A program made the position numbers and the translations under genes. The notes under the pieces are model-generated. The model made no database searches and had not been told where the DNA came from. It saw nothing but the letters and a program-made list of their open reading frames with translations. From Myxococcota bacterium (GTDB taxonomy: Bacteria > Myxococcota_A > Bradymonadia > UBA7976 > UBA1532), in assembly GCA_018813065.1 (NCBI GenBank), contig JAHJCH010000342.1:1-52335 (forward strand): DNA of 52,335 nt, in the 5' to 3' direction. Position 1 is the first letter of the stretch. Each line of letters opens with the position of its first letter. Positions 27,301 to 35,644 of the stretch are shown here, one piece after another.

Positions 27301-27600
27301 GATATCTATAATTATCCTGCGCCAGCATCATTTGATGAAGAGCAACAAGAGGTCTTTAAGGGGCAAATGGGTGATATGGCGCTTGTGCAAGAGCAAAAAG
27401 CCGTTGATGCTTATATCACTTGCATTAAAAAAGCTCAAGAGCTGCGATGGGTCAATAGCTGGTCCGAGCTTGCAGAGCAACAACTTGCTCGCTTAAAGCC
27501 TCAAGAATATCGTTCAAATGCGGAGATTCGAGCCAAAGCAAATAAGTTTGGTGATTCTTCCATTGATCGTGATTATATCACGACGCTTCCCCAGGAGTGA
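24349..27600 (+). CDS. Large exported TPR-repeat protein
   Basis: 1083 residues; ATG 24349 overlaps the previous stop (TGATG), with ATG 24337 as alternative. Signal peptide MKRQTRLSLLSLIFPGLLLLPGLGLAQ. The rest is almost entirely TPR-like helical repeats (e.g. YGYALYKLGWCYYNMNEHSMALKQF, YAELLYALEKWEEAAKYYEKSLEL), interrupted near residue 545 by a charged linker KAKDKSKKDDDEEDD. Such proteins are scaffolds for periplasmic or outer-membrane assemblies. From about 24900 on, codon use is clearly more AT-rich than in the flanks, although the reading frame and fold continue without break. Confidence 0.85.
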   Translation: MKRQTRLSLLSLIFPGLLLLPGLGLAQETKESRVPDAKAAPTIDAKRADSDSKGPRLDGEGFLVNREKVKEMAEQKWNEAFGLLKKLIQSTSDQDPAKPDLYYRLSEMYWEKASNTDLRAGDEDERCIERANKDKSAEERCAAQKAAMLQKSQGYRDSAIKIYEHIVKNFPRYPRLDGVLFALAFNFQRKNEMEKAKKIYFALIQRYPESIHVPDTLLNIGEILFEDGQVKPAKKAYEKVVTSYKDSSVYGYALYKLGWCYYNMNEHSMALKQFVSVINYSKAMNKKSGVKKSRLTLYREAKRDLVKAYVHIEEASPVKSINFFRKVVPDDYLELSEKLADLYSITGQFERSNQLYYELIKINKDSYKVVGYQIQIVFNMRNIGKQTLSVQEVKRLVTLWKSTKNAKDAEPERVKKDGEKIKELVQSLAVQYHRQFVKTKSKEDAKMAYILYQEYVETFPNDEEAYQNSFYYAELLYALEKWEEAAKYYEKSLELNPTGKFTKDAAHGTVLAYRKLLNVVDKRQEQGEKAKDKSKKDDDEEDDKVREVPKPKELTDQQKRFIAACDLYSKYVKNSEYLVDISYDGALQYYEANQFDEAIKRFKNISEKFTDHRLSIYAANLLLDTYNLLGDFDSLNKQVDIFLGLYKPERDEEFYNMLLKLKQQSTFKECQAFEGKKQYLEAARCFYRYSKKFEKSEYVDKALYNSALNYKREKRIEQSIQMLLTLVNEHSNSKLVPRALFKIASNLQDLAIYSKASDAYEFYAARFPKEKNAKVALRNAAIFREGLGELDKSLENYQGYLKLVQDDVTESAKVFFSIGMIYKKQNNWKKVIDHYDDYRRKYGKTGPVDLLIESHTITGNAYMERGGRGSEKSAHNSYDTAYKIFLGLSKDDQAKLTTGLNAVAEARFKMGEFIFREFKNTPLKGKAYRNLKKFIKEMTDKIKNKTKYIADARTIYMEVIQFRSPNWAIAALARIGQMFQQAAEDIYNYPAPASFDEEQQEVFKGQMGDMALVQEQKAVDAYITCIKKAQELRWVNSWSELAEQQLARLKPQEYRSNAEIRAKANKFGDSSIDRDYITTLPQE

Positions 27601-27605
27601 GGATC

Positions 27606-28838
27606 ATGAATCGCTTATTCTTAGCTTCTTTCCTCGGCTTCTTAATGATTGCTTGTGGTCCTACACAAGTTAAGCCTGATGGGGATGGCGATGGTGATAC
27701 AAATAATGGTAACGCAGCTCCAGGCGATACTGTACCGCCGACTGTAAAAAAAGAAGCGCGTGAGCTATTTGAGCTGGCGGCTCAAGCGAAAAAACAAAAC
27801 AATCAAGATAAAGCAATCGATCATCTTAAAAATGCCATTGAGTCTCAGTCTGATTTAGGCGCAGCTTATTACAATATTGGCAAAATTTATGAGAAGCAAG
27901 GTGATTTAGAGCAAGCTAAGGAGTGGTACAATAAATCAAGTGAGAAGGGTAAGGAGTTTGGCGCCGGTTATATTGGTATTGCAAAAATGTATCTTGATCA
28001 AGGGAAGCGCTCTGAAGCTGAAGGGATGATTCAAAAAGCACTTAAAGTTGAGCCGCTCAATGAAGAAGCTCACCTTAATCTTGCCGAGTTTGCTCGTCAA
28101 CGTAAGGATTATCCCGGCGCGGTTAAACATATCCGTACAGCGTTAAAGTCAAACAGTCAAAATGTAAAAGCGTACGAGGTTTTAGGTCGTGTCTATTATG
28201 ACCTCGGTCGTCCAGAGTTGTCTAAGCTTGTGTGTGAAGCTGGGCTGCAAATTGATAAAGATTATGCGCCTTTAAATAATATTTTGGGCCTTGTTTACCT
28301 TAAACTCGATAACGTAACCAAGGCAATCGCTGCTTTTGAGGATGCGGTTAAGTCTAACCCTAAATATGTCCCTTCACTCAGTAATCTGGGGGCGTTAACT
28401 TTCGGTTATCGCGATTATGAGTCCAGTTACCGCTATTTTGGTGAGGTGATTAAGGTTGAGCCCAAGAATATTGAGGCAATTTTATCTAAAGCAGTCTCAG
28501 CGCGCGCCTTGGACCGCGTAGATGAAGCAGAGAAGGGTTACAAAGAGGTCATTAACCTCGAAGAGAGTAATGTCGGCGCGCACTATAACCTCGGAATCCT
28601 CTATCAAGAGCATAAAAATCAGCTCGAAGACGCGATTAAAGAGTACAAGCTCGTGCTTCAGTATGATCAGCGCAACGCTGAGCTGCGCAAGGATGTCTCT
28701 CAGCGAATTCAATCCAGCCAAATTCAGATCCAAAATCAGAAGGAGCTGGCTGAGGATCTCGCCCGCGAGAAGGCGCGCCAAGAGGCCGAGAAGAAGAACC
28801 CCCCCCCCGCCGAGGGCGAGGCGCAGCCCAACGGCTGA
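27606..28838 (+). CDS. TPR lipoprotein
   Basis: 410 residues from ATG 27606 (AGGAG eight bases upstream, inside the end of the previous gene). Lipobox IAC in MNRLFLASFLGFLMIACGP. An Asp/Asn-rich linker follows, then about nine TPR units (AAYYNIGKIYEKQGDLEQAKEWYNKS and so on) with near-consensus residues. A charged C-terminal helix (LAEDLAREKARQEAEKK) ends the protein. Similar in plan to PilF/Tgl-type outer-membrane TPR lipoproteins, which help secretins assemble. It completes the TPR operon. The 176 bases downstream show an A-run/T-run (28862-28880) that might act as a weak terminator. Confidence 0.85.
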   Translation: MNRLFLASFLGFLMIACGPTQVKPDGDGDGDTNNGNAAPGDTVPPTVKKEARELFELAAQAKKQNNQDKAIDHLKNAIESQSDLGAAYYNIGKIYEKQGDLEQAKEWYNKSSEKGKEFGAGYIGIAKMYLDQGKRSEAEGMIQKALKVEPLNEEAHLNLAEFARQRKDYPGAVKHIRTALKSNSQNVKAYEVLGRVYYDLGRPELSKLVCEAGLQIDKDYAPLNNILGLVYLKLDNVTKAIAAFEDAVKSNPKYVPSLSNLGALTFGYRDYESSYRYFGEVIKVEPKNIEAILSKAVSARALDRVDEAEKGYKEVINLEESNVGAHYNLGILYQEHKNQLEDAIKEYKLVLQYDQRNAELRKDVSQRIQSSQIQIQNQKELAEDLAREKARQEAEKKNPPPAEGEAQPNG

Positions 28839-29014
28839 TCCCACCAAGCTAACTCATCAAATTTAAAAAAGTTTTTTTTGTCCTCTCTCCTCGCCTATTG
28901 ACCCTCTCACCGCCGCATCGGTGCCCTTGATGGGTGAAACGCGCGGCGTTGTTTTTTTAGAGACGTGGATGCGGCATCCTGGTGCGCACGACCGCGCTCA
29001 AGGAGGACAAAGAT

Positions 29015-29758
29015 ATGAGGACACTGCTTCTCATCGCGCTGTGCTTGCCCCTCTCTGTGATGGCTGAGGAGGTCAAGACCGATAACCTCACCCGATTAAG
29101 CCAAAAGATGGATCGCCTCTATCGCTCTGAGTCCAGCCAAGGGATGATGATCATGGAGATCAAGACCCCCGACTTTGAGCGCACGCTCAAGATCGAGGTC
29201 TGGAGTAAGGGCATGGATTACACGCTGGCGCGCATCCACTCGCCGCGTAAAGAAAAAGGCGTCTCTACACTCAAGCGTAAGAATGAGATGTGGAATTATC
29301 TGCCTAAGATCAAAAAGACCATCCGTATCCCTGCCTCGATGATGATGGGCAGCTGGATGGGCAGCGATTTCACCAATGATGATCTGATGCGTGAGTCAAG
29401 CTGGGAGAAAGATTACACATCATCTGAGTCAAAAGAGCCCCCTCAAGGTCAAATCTGCGTTGATTTCGTGCCAAAGCCAAGCGCTGCTGTAAATTGGAGC
29501 AAGGTTGTGACTTGCTTTGATGCTAAAACAGACTTGCCGCTCTCTCAGGATTTTTATGATGAGAAGCAGCGTAAGGCGCGTCAAATGATCTTTGAAGATG
29601 TCAAGACGCTCGATGGGCGTGAGATGCCTACAAAAATGATCTTAAAGCCTCTCCTCAAGGAAGGAAACGTCACCATCGTGCGCTATGAAGAGATGAAGTT
29701 CGATCTCGATTTGGATGAGGGCCTCTTTTCTTTAACGCGACTGCAACGCGGGCGCTGA
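29015..29758 (+). CDS. LolA-like periplasmic lipoprotein-sorting family protein
   Basis: 247 residues from ATG 29015 (AGGAGG eight bases upstream). Signal peptide MRTLLLIALCLPLSVMAEE. The body matches the COG2834-type outer membrane lipoprotein-sorting family: MMIMEIKTPDFERTLKIEVWSKGMDYTLARI, NEMWNYLPKIKKTIRIP and the highly typical MMMGSWMGSDFTNDDLMRESS. The fold is a half-open beta-barrel that carries a lipid group. With the two FtsX permeases, the ATPase and the barrel that follow, it probably shuttles a lipid or lipoprotein from inner to outer membrane. Confidence 0.9.
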   Translation: MRTLLLIALCLPLSVMAEEVKTDNLTRLSQKMDRLYRSESSQGMMIMEIKTPDFERTLKIEVWSKGMDYTLARIHSPRKEKGVSTLKRKNEMWNYLPKIKKTIRIPASMMMGSWMGSDFTNDDLMRESSWEKDYTSSESKEPPQGQICVDFVPKPSAAVNWSKVVTCFDAKTDLPLSQDFYDEKQRKARQMIFEDVKTLDGREMPTKMILKPLLKEGNVTIVRYEEMKFDLDLDEGLFSLTRLQRGR

Positions 29759-29759
29759 G

Positions 29760-30998
29760 ATGTTGACCAAGATCAGCTGGCGTAACCTCCGTCGTCGCCC
29801 GCTGCGCTCTCTCCTGACCGGGATGATGATCGTCGGCGGGACAATCATGGTCGTCTTTAGCCTCGGGGTGCAGCACGGCTCCTACGGCATGATCACCGAT
29901 CTGGCGTGTAAGAGCGGCTTGGGGCACTTGCAGGTCCAGCGCGAGGGCTTCCTCGATAAGCCGACGATCTTTAAGACGCTCAAGGACGCGCCGGCGGCCA
30001 TCGCCGCCCTGGAGGCCGATCCCGCCGTGGTCGGCGTCAGCGGGCGCGTGGAGGTCGGCGGCCTCTTCGCCCACGGTGAGCGCACCGTCGGCGGCCTCTT
30101 GATGGGCGTCGATCCCGTCAAGGAGGGCACCGTGACGACCTTGCCCAAGCGCCTCGTGCCGCAGCTCGATCCCCCCAATGAGGGCGCTTGGCTGCCCGCC
30201 ACGCGCGGCGAGGATGATCCCCTCCCCGTGGTGCTGGATGAGACGCTGGCGAACAAGCTCAAGGCCAAGATCGGCGATGAGATCAGCTTTATGTCCTATG
30301 GCGCCGACGGCTCGATCATCGCCGAGCTGTTTGTCCTGATCGGGCTGATGGACGCTGGCGATGGCGACACCCCCCTGGCCTTTACGCGCCTCCAAGACGC
30401 CCAGGCGCTCTTGGTCCTCGGCGATCGCCTCCATCGCCTCGTCGTCGCGGTCAAGGCGCTCAAGGACGTCAAGCGGGTGCAGCGGCGCGTCTCCCTGGCC
30501 GAAGGGGATGTCCTCTTGGGCTGGGATGAGGTCATGCCCGGCTTAGCCAAGAGCATCGAGTCGGATCGCGCGGGGGGCTATATCTTCCTGATCATCGTGC
30601 TCCTGGTGGTGCTCCTGGGCGTGGCCAACACCATGTTGATGTCGGTCTTCGAGCGCACCCGCGAGTTCGGCGTGCTCTTGGCGTTGGGCACCAGCCCCCG
30701 GCAGATCGTGGCCATGACGCTCATCGAGGCGGGCTGGCTGTCGGCCCTCAGCGTGCTCGTCGGCGCGATCATCGGCGGCGCGCTCAACGCTTGGCTGGGC
30801 GAGGGGGGCATCCCCCTGGGCGAGTACAGCATGGACTTCGGCGGGATGACCATCGATCGGATGCCCGCGATCAATGACACGCTGGGGCTCGTCGTGATCC
30901 CCGCCGTGATCATGATCTTTGGGGTCTTGGCCGCGCTGATGCCCGCCCTGCGCGCCGCCAAGCTCGATCCCAGCAAGGCCTTGAGGATAGACGGATGA
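29760..30998 (+). CDS. ABC transporter permease, FtsX/LolE type (1)
   Basis: 412 residues, starting two bases after the LolA-like gene. The topology is one N-terminal membrane helix, a periplasmic domain of about 240 residues and three C-terminal helices, as in MacB/LolC/LolE. The FtsX core is visible (ANTMLMSVFERTREFGVLLALGTSPRQI, the coupling helix region). Such permeases do not move substrates through the membrane but extract or push them mechanically. It overlaps the second permease by four bases (GGATGA). Confidence 0.92.
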   Translation: MLTKISWRNLRRRPLRSLLTGMMIVGGTIMVVFSLGVQHGSYGMITDLACKSGLGHLQVQREGFLDKPTIFKTLKDAPAAIAALEADPAVVGVSGRVEVGGLFAHGERTVGGLLMGVDPVKEGTVTTLPKRLVPQLDPPNEGAWLPATRGEDDPLPVVLDETLANKLKAKIGDEISFMSYGADGSIIAELFVLIGLMDAGDGDTPLAFTRLQDAQALLVLGDRLHRLVVAVKALKDVKRVQRRVSLAEGDVLLGWDEVMPGLAKSIESDRAGGYIFLIIVLLVVLLGVANTMLMSVFERTREFGVLLALGTSPRQIVAMTLIEAGWLSALSVLVGAIIGGALNAWLGEGGIPLGEYSMDFGGMTIDRMPAINDTLGLVVIPAVIMIFGVLAALMPALRAAKLDPSKALRIDG

Positions 30999-32191
30999 AG
31001 GCGCCGATGACGCTCAAGCTCGCCTGGCGTAACGTCTGGCGAAACCCCCGAAGAACCCTGATCACCGCCTCCGCCATCGGCCTGGGCTTCTTTATGGTCT
31101 TTATCCTGATCGGCTTCACCGAGGGCACCCAGCGGCGCTTGGAGGCCACCGTCACCGATGCTTGGCTCGCCAGCGGTCAAGTCCACCTCAAGGGCTATCG
31201 TGAAGCCCCGGACGTGGATCTGCTCATCCCGGATCTGGCGGCCACGCTCAAGGTCATCCGCGCCACCCCAGGCGTCGAGGCGGCCAGCCCAAGGGTGCTC
31301 GCCAGCGGCATGATCAGCATGGGCGCTCGCTCCTCGGCGGTGGCGCTCATCGGCGTGGACTTCTCCGCAGAGCGGGCGGTGACGCGCTGGGGCGAGAGCT
31401 TCAGCGGCGGCGACTGGCCCCAAGGTGACGGCGGCGTGATGATCGGCGAGGCCCTGGCGGCGCGGATGGAGCTTGAGGTCGGCGGCCCCCTCAACGTCTC
31501 CATGGCCGATCTCAAGACCGGCGAGGCGACGAGCATCAAGCTGAAGATCTCGGGCCTCTTGGTCACCGGCGATCCGCTCTTGGATCGCAGCGCGGCGATC
31601 CTCTCGCGCGCCGCGCTGTCTCAAGGGCTGGGGATCAAGGACGCGGCGCATCAAATCGCCCTGCGCGCGGCCCCCTCGACCTTCAGCGCCCTTAAGATCG
31701 AGGGCCTCGACGTCGCCGACTGGCGCGCGCTGTCGCCGATGCTGGAGAAGATGAGCGAGCTTCAAGCCTTCTCCATGCTCATCACCCTCGGCGTGGTGCT
31801 CTTTATCCTCGGCCTCGGTATCCTCAACACCCTGACCATGGCCCTGGTGGAGCGGTTTAAGGAGTTCGGCATCCTCAAGGCCATCGGCACCACCCCCGCG
31901 CGGCTCGGCGGCCTGATCTTGGCCGAGGCCAGCGTGCTGAGCCTCGTCGGCGTCACCCTGGGCCTGGCCCTCGCCTTACCCGTGCATTGGCTCTTGTCCA
32001 CCAAGGGCCTGCCGATGCCCGGCACGGAGTACGGCGGGGTGATCATCCATCGCCCGATCTACACCATCATCACCCCCGCGCCCGTGCTCTACCTGGCCCT
32101 CGGCGTCACCCTCCTCACCCTCATCGTCGCCGGGATCATCGCCGCCCGCGCCGCCCTCATCCGCCCCGTGGAGGCCCTCCGTCATGGCTGA
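30995..32191 (+). CDS. ABC transporter permease, FtsX/LolE type (2)
   Basis: 398 residues with the same four-helix MacB/LolE plan as its neighbour. N-terminus MKAPMTLKLAWRNVWRNPRRTLIT, core LNTLTMALVERFKEFGILKAIGTTPARLGGLI. Two different permeases in tandem imply a heterodimer, like LolC/LolE. Overlaps the ATPase gene by eight bases. Confidence 0.92.
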   Translation: MKAPMTLKLAWRNVWRNPRRTLITASAIGLGFFMVFILIGFTEGTQRRLEATVTDAWLASGQVHLKGYREAPDVDLLIPDLAATLKVIRATPGVEAASPRVLASGMISMGARSSAVALIGVDFSAERAVTRWGESFSGGDWPQGDGGVMIGEALAARMELEVGGPLNVSMADLKTGEATSIKLKISGLLVTGDPLLDRSAAILSRAALSQGLGIKDAAHQIALRAAPSTFSALKIEGLDVADWRALSPMLEKMSELQAFSMLITLGVVLFILGLGILNTLTMALVERFKEFGILKAIGTTPARLGGLILAEASVLSLVGVTLGLALALPVHWLLSTKGLPMPGTEYGGVIIHRPIYTIITPAPVLYLALGVTLLTLIVAGIIAARAALIRPVEALRHG

Positions 32192-32897
32192 TCAGACCCC
32201 CCCCAAGGAGATCGTCGTCGCCCTTAAAGGCGCCCATCGCCACTACACCACCCCCGCAGGCGTCGTGCGCGCCCTCGACGGCGTGGACTTAGAGATCCGC
32301 CAAGGCGAGTTCGCGGTGTTGGCTGGCCCCTCGGGCTCGGGCAAGTCCACGATGCTCAACCTGATCGGCGCGTTGGATCAGCCCACCGGCGGTGAGGTCT
32401 ACATCGACGGGGTGGCGCTCTCCTCCCAGAGCAAGCAGGCCCTCGCCGCGCTGCGCCGCGATCGCATCGGCTTCGTCTTTCAGTCCTACAACCTCATCCC
32501 GGTGCTGACGGTCTTGGAGAACGTGGAGTACGTCATGCTCCTCCAAGGCGTCCCTGAGGCGACGCGCCACCAACGGGCCAAGGCGATCTTGGCGGAGCTG
32601 GGGCTGGAGGGGATGCTCAATCGCCGCCCCGTGGAGCTGTCGGGGGGCCAGCAGCAGCGCGTCGCCGTGGCCCGCGCCGTCGTCTCCAAGCCCGCCTTGG
32701 TCTTGGCCGATGAGCCCACCGCCAACCTCGACAGCCAGACCAGCGCGGCGCTGATGGACGCCATGATGGCGCTCAATCAGACCCACGCCACGACCTTTAT
32801 CTGCTCCACCCACGACCCGGATCTGATGGCCCGCGCCAGCCGCCTGATCAAGCTCCGCGACGGCAAGCTTGATGATCGCGAGGAGGCGCAGGGCTGA
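32184..32897 (+). CDS. ABC transporter ATPase, LolD/MacB type
   Basis: 237 residues with Walker A GPSGSGKST, Q-loop VFQSYNLIPVLTVLENV, signature LSGGQQQR, Walker B ALVLADEPT and switch His in CSTHD. This is the LolD/MacB/FtsE subgroup that powers FtsX-type permeases. It supplies energy for the transporter encoded by the two preceding genes. Stop and next start overlap (TGATG). Confidence 0.96.
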   Translation: MADQTPPKEIVVALKGAHRHYTTPAGVVRALDGVDLEIRQGEFAVLAGPSGSGKSTMLNLIGALDQPTGGEVYIDGVALSSQSKQALAALRRDRIGFVFQSYNLIPVLTVLENVEYVMLLQGVPEATRHQRAKAILAELGLEGMLNRRPVELSGGQQQRVAVARAVVSKPALVLADEPTANLDSQTSAALMDAMMALNQTHATTFICSTHDPDLMARASRLIKLRDGKLDDREEAQG

Positions 32898-34081
32898 TGC
32901 GCGTCGCCCTCACCTGCGCGCTGGCCCTGGCCCTGCTCCCCGGTGCTGCGCGCGGGCTCGTGGAGGTGGAGGGTGAGGCGGCGGGGCTGACCCTGATGGG
33001 CAGCGCTCGACACTTTATGCTCTACCAACGCGGCGACGTGGTCGCTGGCCCCTTCAAGGTCCACCTCGACGATCTCCTCTCCTTGGATCGAGGCCGCTTG
33101 ATGCTGGAGGGCTGGTATGGCGCGTTGAACCTCAAGGCCGCCGTGGATGGCGTCTTGGGGGTGGGTCAGGGCGCCCAAGGGGGCGCGGCGTCGCTGGCGG
33201 TGGGGCGCCAAACCCAGCTGCGCCTCTTTGATCTCTCCCAAACCAAGGCCAACACGCCTGATCTGCGTCGCGTGGACGTGGACCAGCTCGTCCTGGCCTT
33301 GACGTCAGATCGCCTTGAGCTGCGCGTGGGCCGCCAAGCCCTCAGCCACGGCAGCGAGCGGCTGTTCCCCAGCACGGATGTCTTCGCGCCCAACACCGGC
33401 TATGACCTCGACACCGAGTACAAGCGCGGCGTGGACGCGGCGCGGATCACCGCGCGCATATCAGACGTCTCCGAGGTGGAGATCATCGCCGTGGCGCACA
33501 GCGAGGACATGGCGAGGGGGCTCTACCTCGTGCGCGGGCGCACCACCCTCAAGGGGGTCGATGTGTCGATCTTGGCGGGGCAGACCTATCAAGAGCCCAC
33601 CCTCGCGTTGGATCTCCAAGGCGAGGTTCAAGGCGCGGGCTGGTACCTCGGCGCGCTGAGCCGCCCCGGCCTTGAGCCCTTCGAGGCGGGGCTGCGGGCC
33701 ACGCTGGGGCTGACCTATAAGTGGGCATGGGGGCTGACCGCCACGGCGGAGGGGCACTATAACGGCGCGGGCGAGGCCGATGGCCAGCGTGATCCCTTCG
33801 CAGTACCGCTCTTGACCTATGAGGTGGGGGAGGCCAGCTTCATTGGGCGGCGCTATGGCGGGGTCCACCTCAGCTATGAGTGGACGCCCCTGCTGTCGCC
33901 CTCGCTGGCTTACTTCCAGAGCTTGAGCGATGGCTCCTTGATGGTGATGCCCTCGCTGCGCTGGGACGTGGGCCAGGAGACGGCGATGGATCTGGGCGCC
34001 ATGCTGGGGGGGGGAGGGGCCGACAGCGAGCTGGGGAACCTCCCCGCGCTCTACTATGGCAATCTAAGGCTTTATTTTTAA
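32897..34081 (+). CDS. Outer-membrane beta-barrel protein of the Lol-like operon
   Basis: 394 residues from ATG 32897, coupled to the ATPase gene. Signal peptide MRVALTCALALALLPGAARG. The body is alternating hydrophobic strands with Gly-rich turns, and the C-terminus YYGNLRLYF ends in Phe, typical of barrels inserted by BAM. Segments such as LELRVGRQALSHGSERLFPSTDVFAPNTGYDLDTEYKRG resemble the alginate-export/DUF1302-type porins. Its place at the end of the operon suggests it is the terminus of the transport route. Family assignment is tentative. Confidence 0.75.
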   Translation: MRVALTCALALALLPGAARGLVEVEGEAAGLTLMGSARHFMLYQRGDVVAGPFKVHLDDLLSLDRGRLMLEGWYGALNLKAAVDGVLGVGQGAQGGAASLAVGRQTQLRLFDLSQTKANTPDLRRVDVDQLVLALTSDRLELRVGRQALSHGSERLFPSTDVFAPNTGYDLDTEYKRGVDAARITARISDVSEVEIIAVAHSEDMARGLYLVRGRTTLKGVDVSILAGQTYQEPTLALDLQGEVQGAGWYLGALSRPGLEPFEAGLRATLGLTYKWAWGLTATAEGHYNGAGEADGQRDPFAVPLLTYEVGEASFIGRRYGGVHLSYEWTPLLSPSLAYFQSLSDGSLMVMPSLRWDVGQETAMDLGAMLGGGGADSELGNLPALYYGNLRLYF

Positions 34082-34096
34082 AAAGCTTTTAAGCCC

Positions 34097-35425
34097 TCAG
34101 GGGCAGCTGTTCGCCGCGCCAGGGGTGGCGGCGCGGATGAGGAAGTCTGCGCTGTTATCATCCGAGTCCGCGCCGTTGACGCAGCGGGCGTTGACCTGAG
34201 TAAGCCCGTTATCGGTCGGCGCGGGGTTCGTCTCGGTGATACCGGCGATGTTGCCTTCGTAGCTCACGGTGTCTAAGAGCTGCTCACCTTGGCGCAGCTT
34301 AAAGCCGCCCGCTGTATTGATAAAGACATACGTTCCGACGGTAATCGAGTAAACCCCTTGTGGCAGGGTCGAAATAATCAGGTCCGCACCAATCACCAAA
34401 TACTCACCGGCGCGCAGGCTAGATGAAGCATCGGAGAGATTATACGTTTGATATACAGCGCCATTTGCATCAACTGCCTCTAAAACGACATCAGCGAGGC
34501 TAATCGTATAGTTCCCTGCGTTGTAAATCTCAACGAACTCCATGTTATCACCAGAGGGATCATCATACTCAAACTCATTGATGATCAACCAGGGGCCACT
34601 GCCGCAAGGACCACCAAGATCAATGGTGATCTCGCCTTTATCCAAGATGCCATTATTGCAGGTAGAGGGCCAGCATGTATCAATCGTGCTTGAGAAGCCA
34701 AAGCGCCAACCATTGTTATTCCCACAGACGAGCGCCCCAATACACTGCGCGTCGCTGTCACAGTCACCGCCGCCAGCGGGGCAAGGGCAATCATTGCTGC
34801 AATAGCTGAAGCTGCCAGGTGGGGCTTCAAAGCAGGCGCCGCCGCAGCTTCCGCCAAAGTCAATGCCGGTCTCGTCGCCGTTCTTGACGCCATCCTCACA
34901 GGTCGAGGGCCAGCACACATCAAGGGAGGCGCTGAAGCCAAAGCGCGCGCCGTTGTTATCGCCGCAGATGTTCCCCGCCGCGCAGTCCGCGTCGCGATCA
35001 CAGTCGCCCTCGCCCGCGTCGCAGGCGCAAGCGGCCGTGCAGAAGCTCAAGTCGCCGTTGTTGCCTGGGCAAAGATCACAGCTGCCGCCGAGATCCACGC
35101 CGATCTCGTCGCCGTCCTGCGCACCGTTTTGACAGTGCGCGGGCCAACAGACGTCGTGGCTGGAGGTCAGGCCAAAGCGCGCGCCGTTATTATCGCCGCA
35201 GACGAGGCCCGCCTCGCCGCCGCACTGACCATCCCCGTCGCAGTCGCCCTCGCCCGTCACGCAGTCGTTGCTGTTGCAGTAGTCCCAGTCCCCGTTGACC
35301 CCGCCCTGGTCCTTGGCCAGCGCGCCGCGCGCCTCGCCGATGTTGGGGGGGGTCGCGCTGGATGGCGCTTCATTACAAGCCAGGTTGAGGCTCAGGATCA
35401 GGAAGCCTAATGATGGGATGCGCAT
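34097..35425 (-). CDS. Cys-rich repeat lipoprotein with C-terminal lamin-tail domain
   Basis: 442 residues from ATG 35425. Lipobox LNLAC. Three copies of a 60-75-residue unit follow, each with CDxDxxC, CGDNNGARFG, CWPxxC and GDExGIDxGGSC, then a lamin-tail domain (LTD) from about residue 285: LIINEFEYDDPSGDNMEFVEIYN and FKLRQGEQLLDTVSYEG. Bacterial LTDs are beta-sandwiches on secreted proteins, possibly binding or anchoring modules. The C-terminal part (34300-34800) is AT-rich compared with the repeat part. Convergent with the barrel gene (15-base gap) and divergent from the giant Cys-rich gene; 219 bases separate the divergent starts. Confidence 0.85.
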   Translation of the reverse strand: MRIPSLGFLILSLNLACNEAPSSATPPNIGEARGALAKDQGGVNGDWDYCNSNDCVTGEGDCDGDGQCGGEAGLVCGDNNGARFGLTSSHDVCWPAHCQNGAQDGDEIGVDLGGSCDLCPGNNGDLSFCTAACACDAGEGDCDRDADCAAGNICGDNNGARFGFSASLDVCWPSTCEDGVKNGDETGIDFGGSCGGACFEAPPGSFSYCSNDCPCPAGGGDCDSDAQCIGALVCGNNNGWRFGFSSTIDTCWPSTCNNGILDKGEITIDLGGPCGSGPWLIINEFEYDDPSGDNMEFVEIYNAGNYTISLADVVLEAVDANGAVYQTYNLSDASSSLRAGEYLVIGADLIISTLPQGVYSITVGTYVFINTAGGFKLRQGEQLLDTVSYEGNIAGITETNPAPTDNGLTQVNARCVNGADSDDNSADFLIRAATPGAANSCP

Positions 35426-35644
35426 GAGATACCCCCGATGATGTATGTGCTCACGGGCTCCTTTATCGTCTTTTTCGGCGGAGGATTAAAGACAAGTCTT
35501 TGATGAACCCCCCTCAGCCGCGCCGCTGAACGGCGTGACGCGCGGGGAGGCGGGTCGCGCCGCGCCGCGCGCGTGATTTCGCGTTTGATCCTCAAGCTCA
35601 AGAGAAGAGAGAATCGCCCACCAAAGATCCAAGGAGATCCTCTG

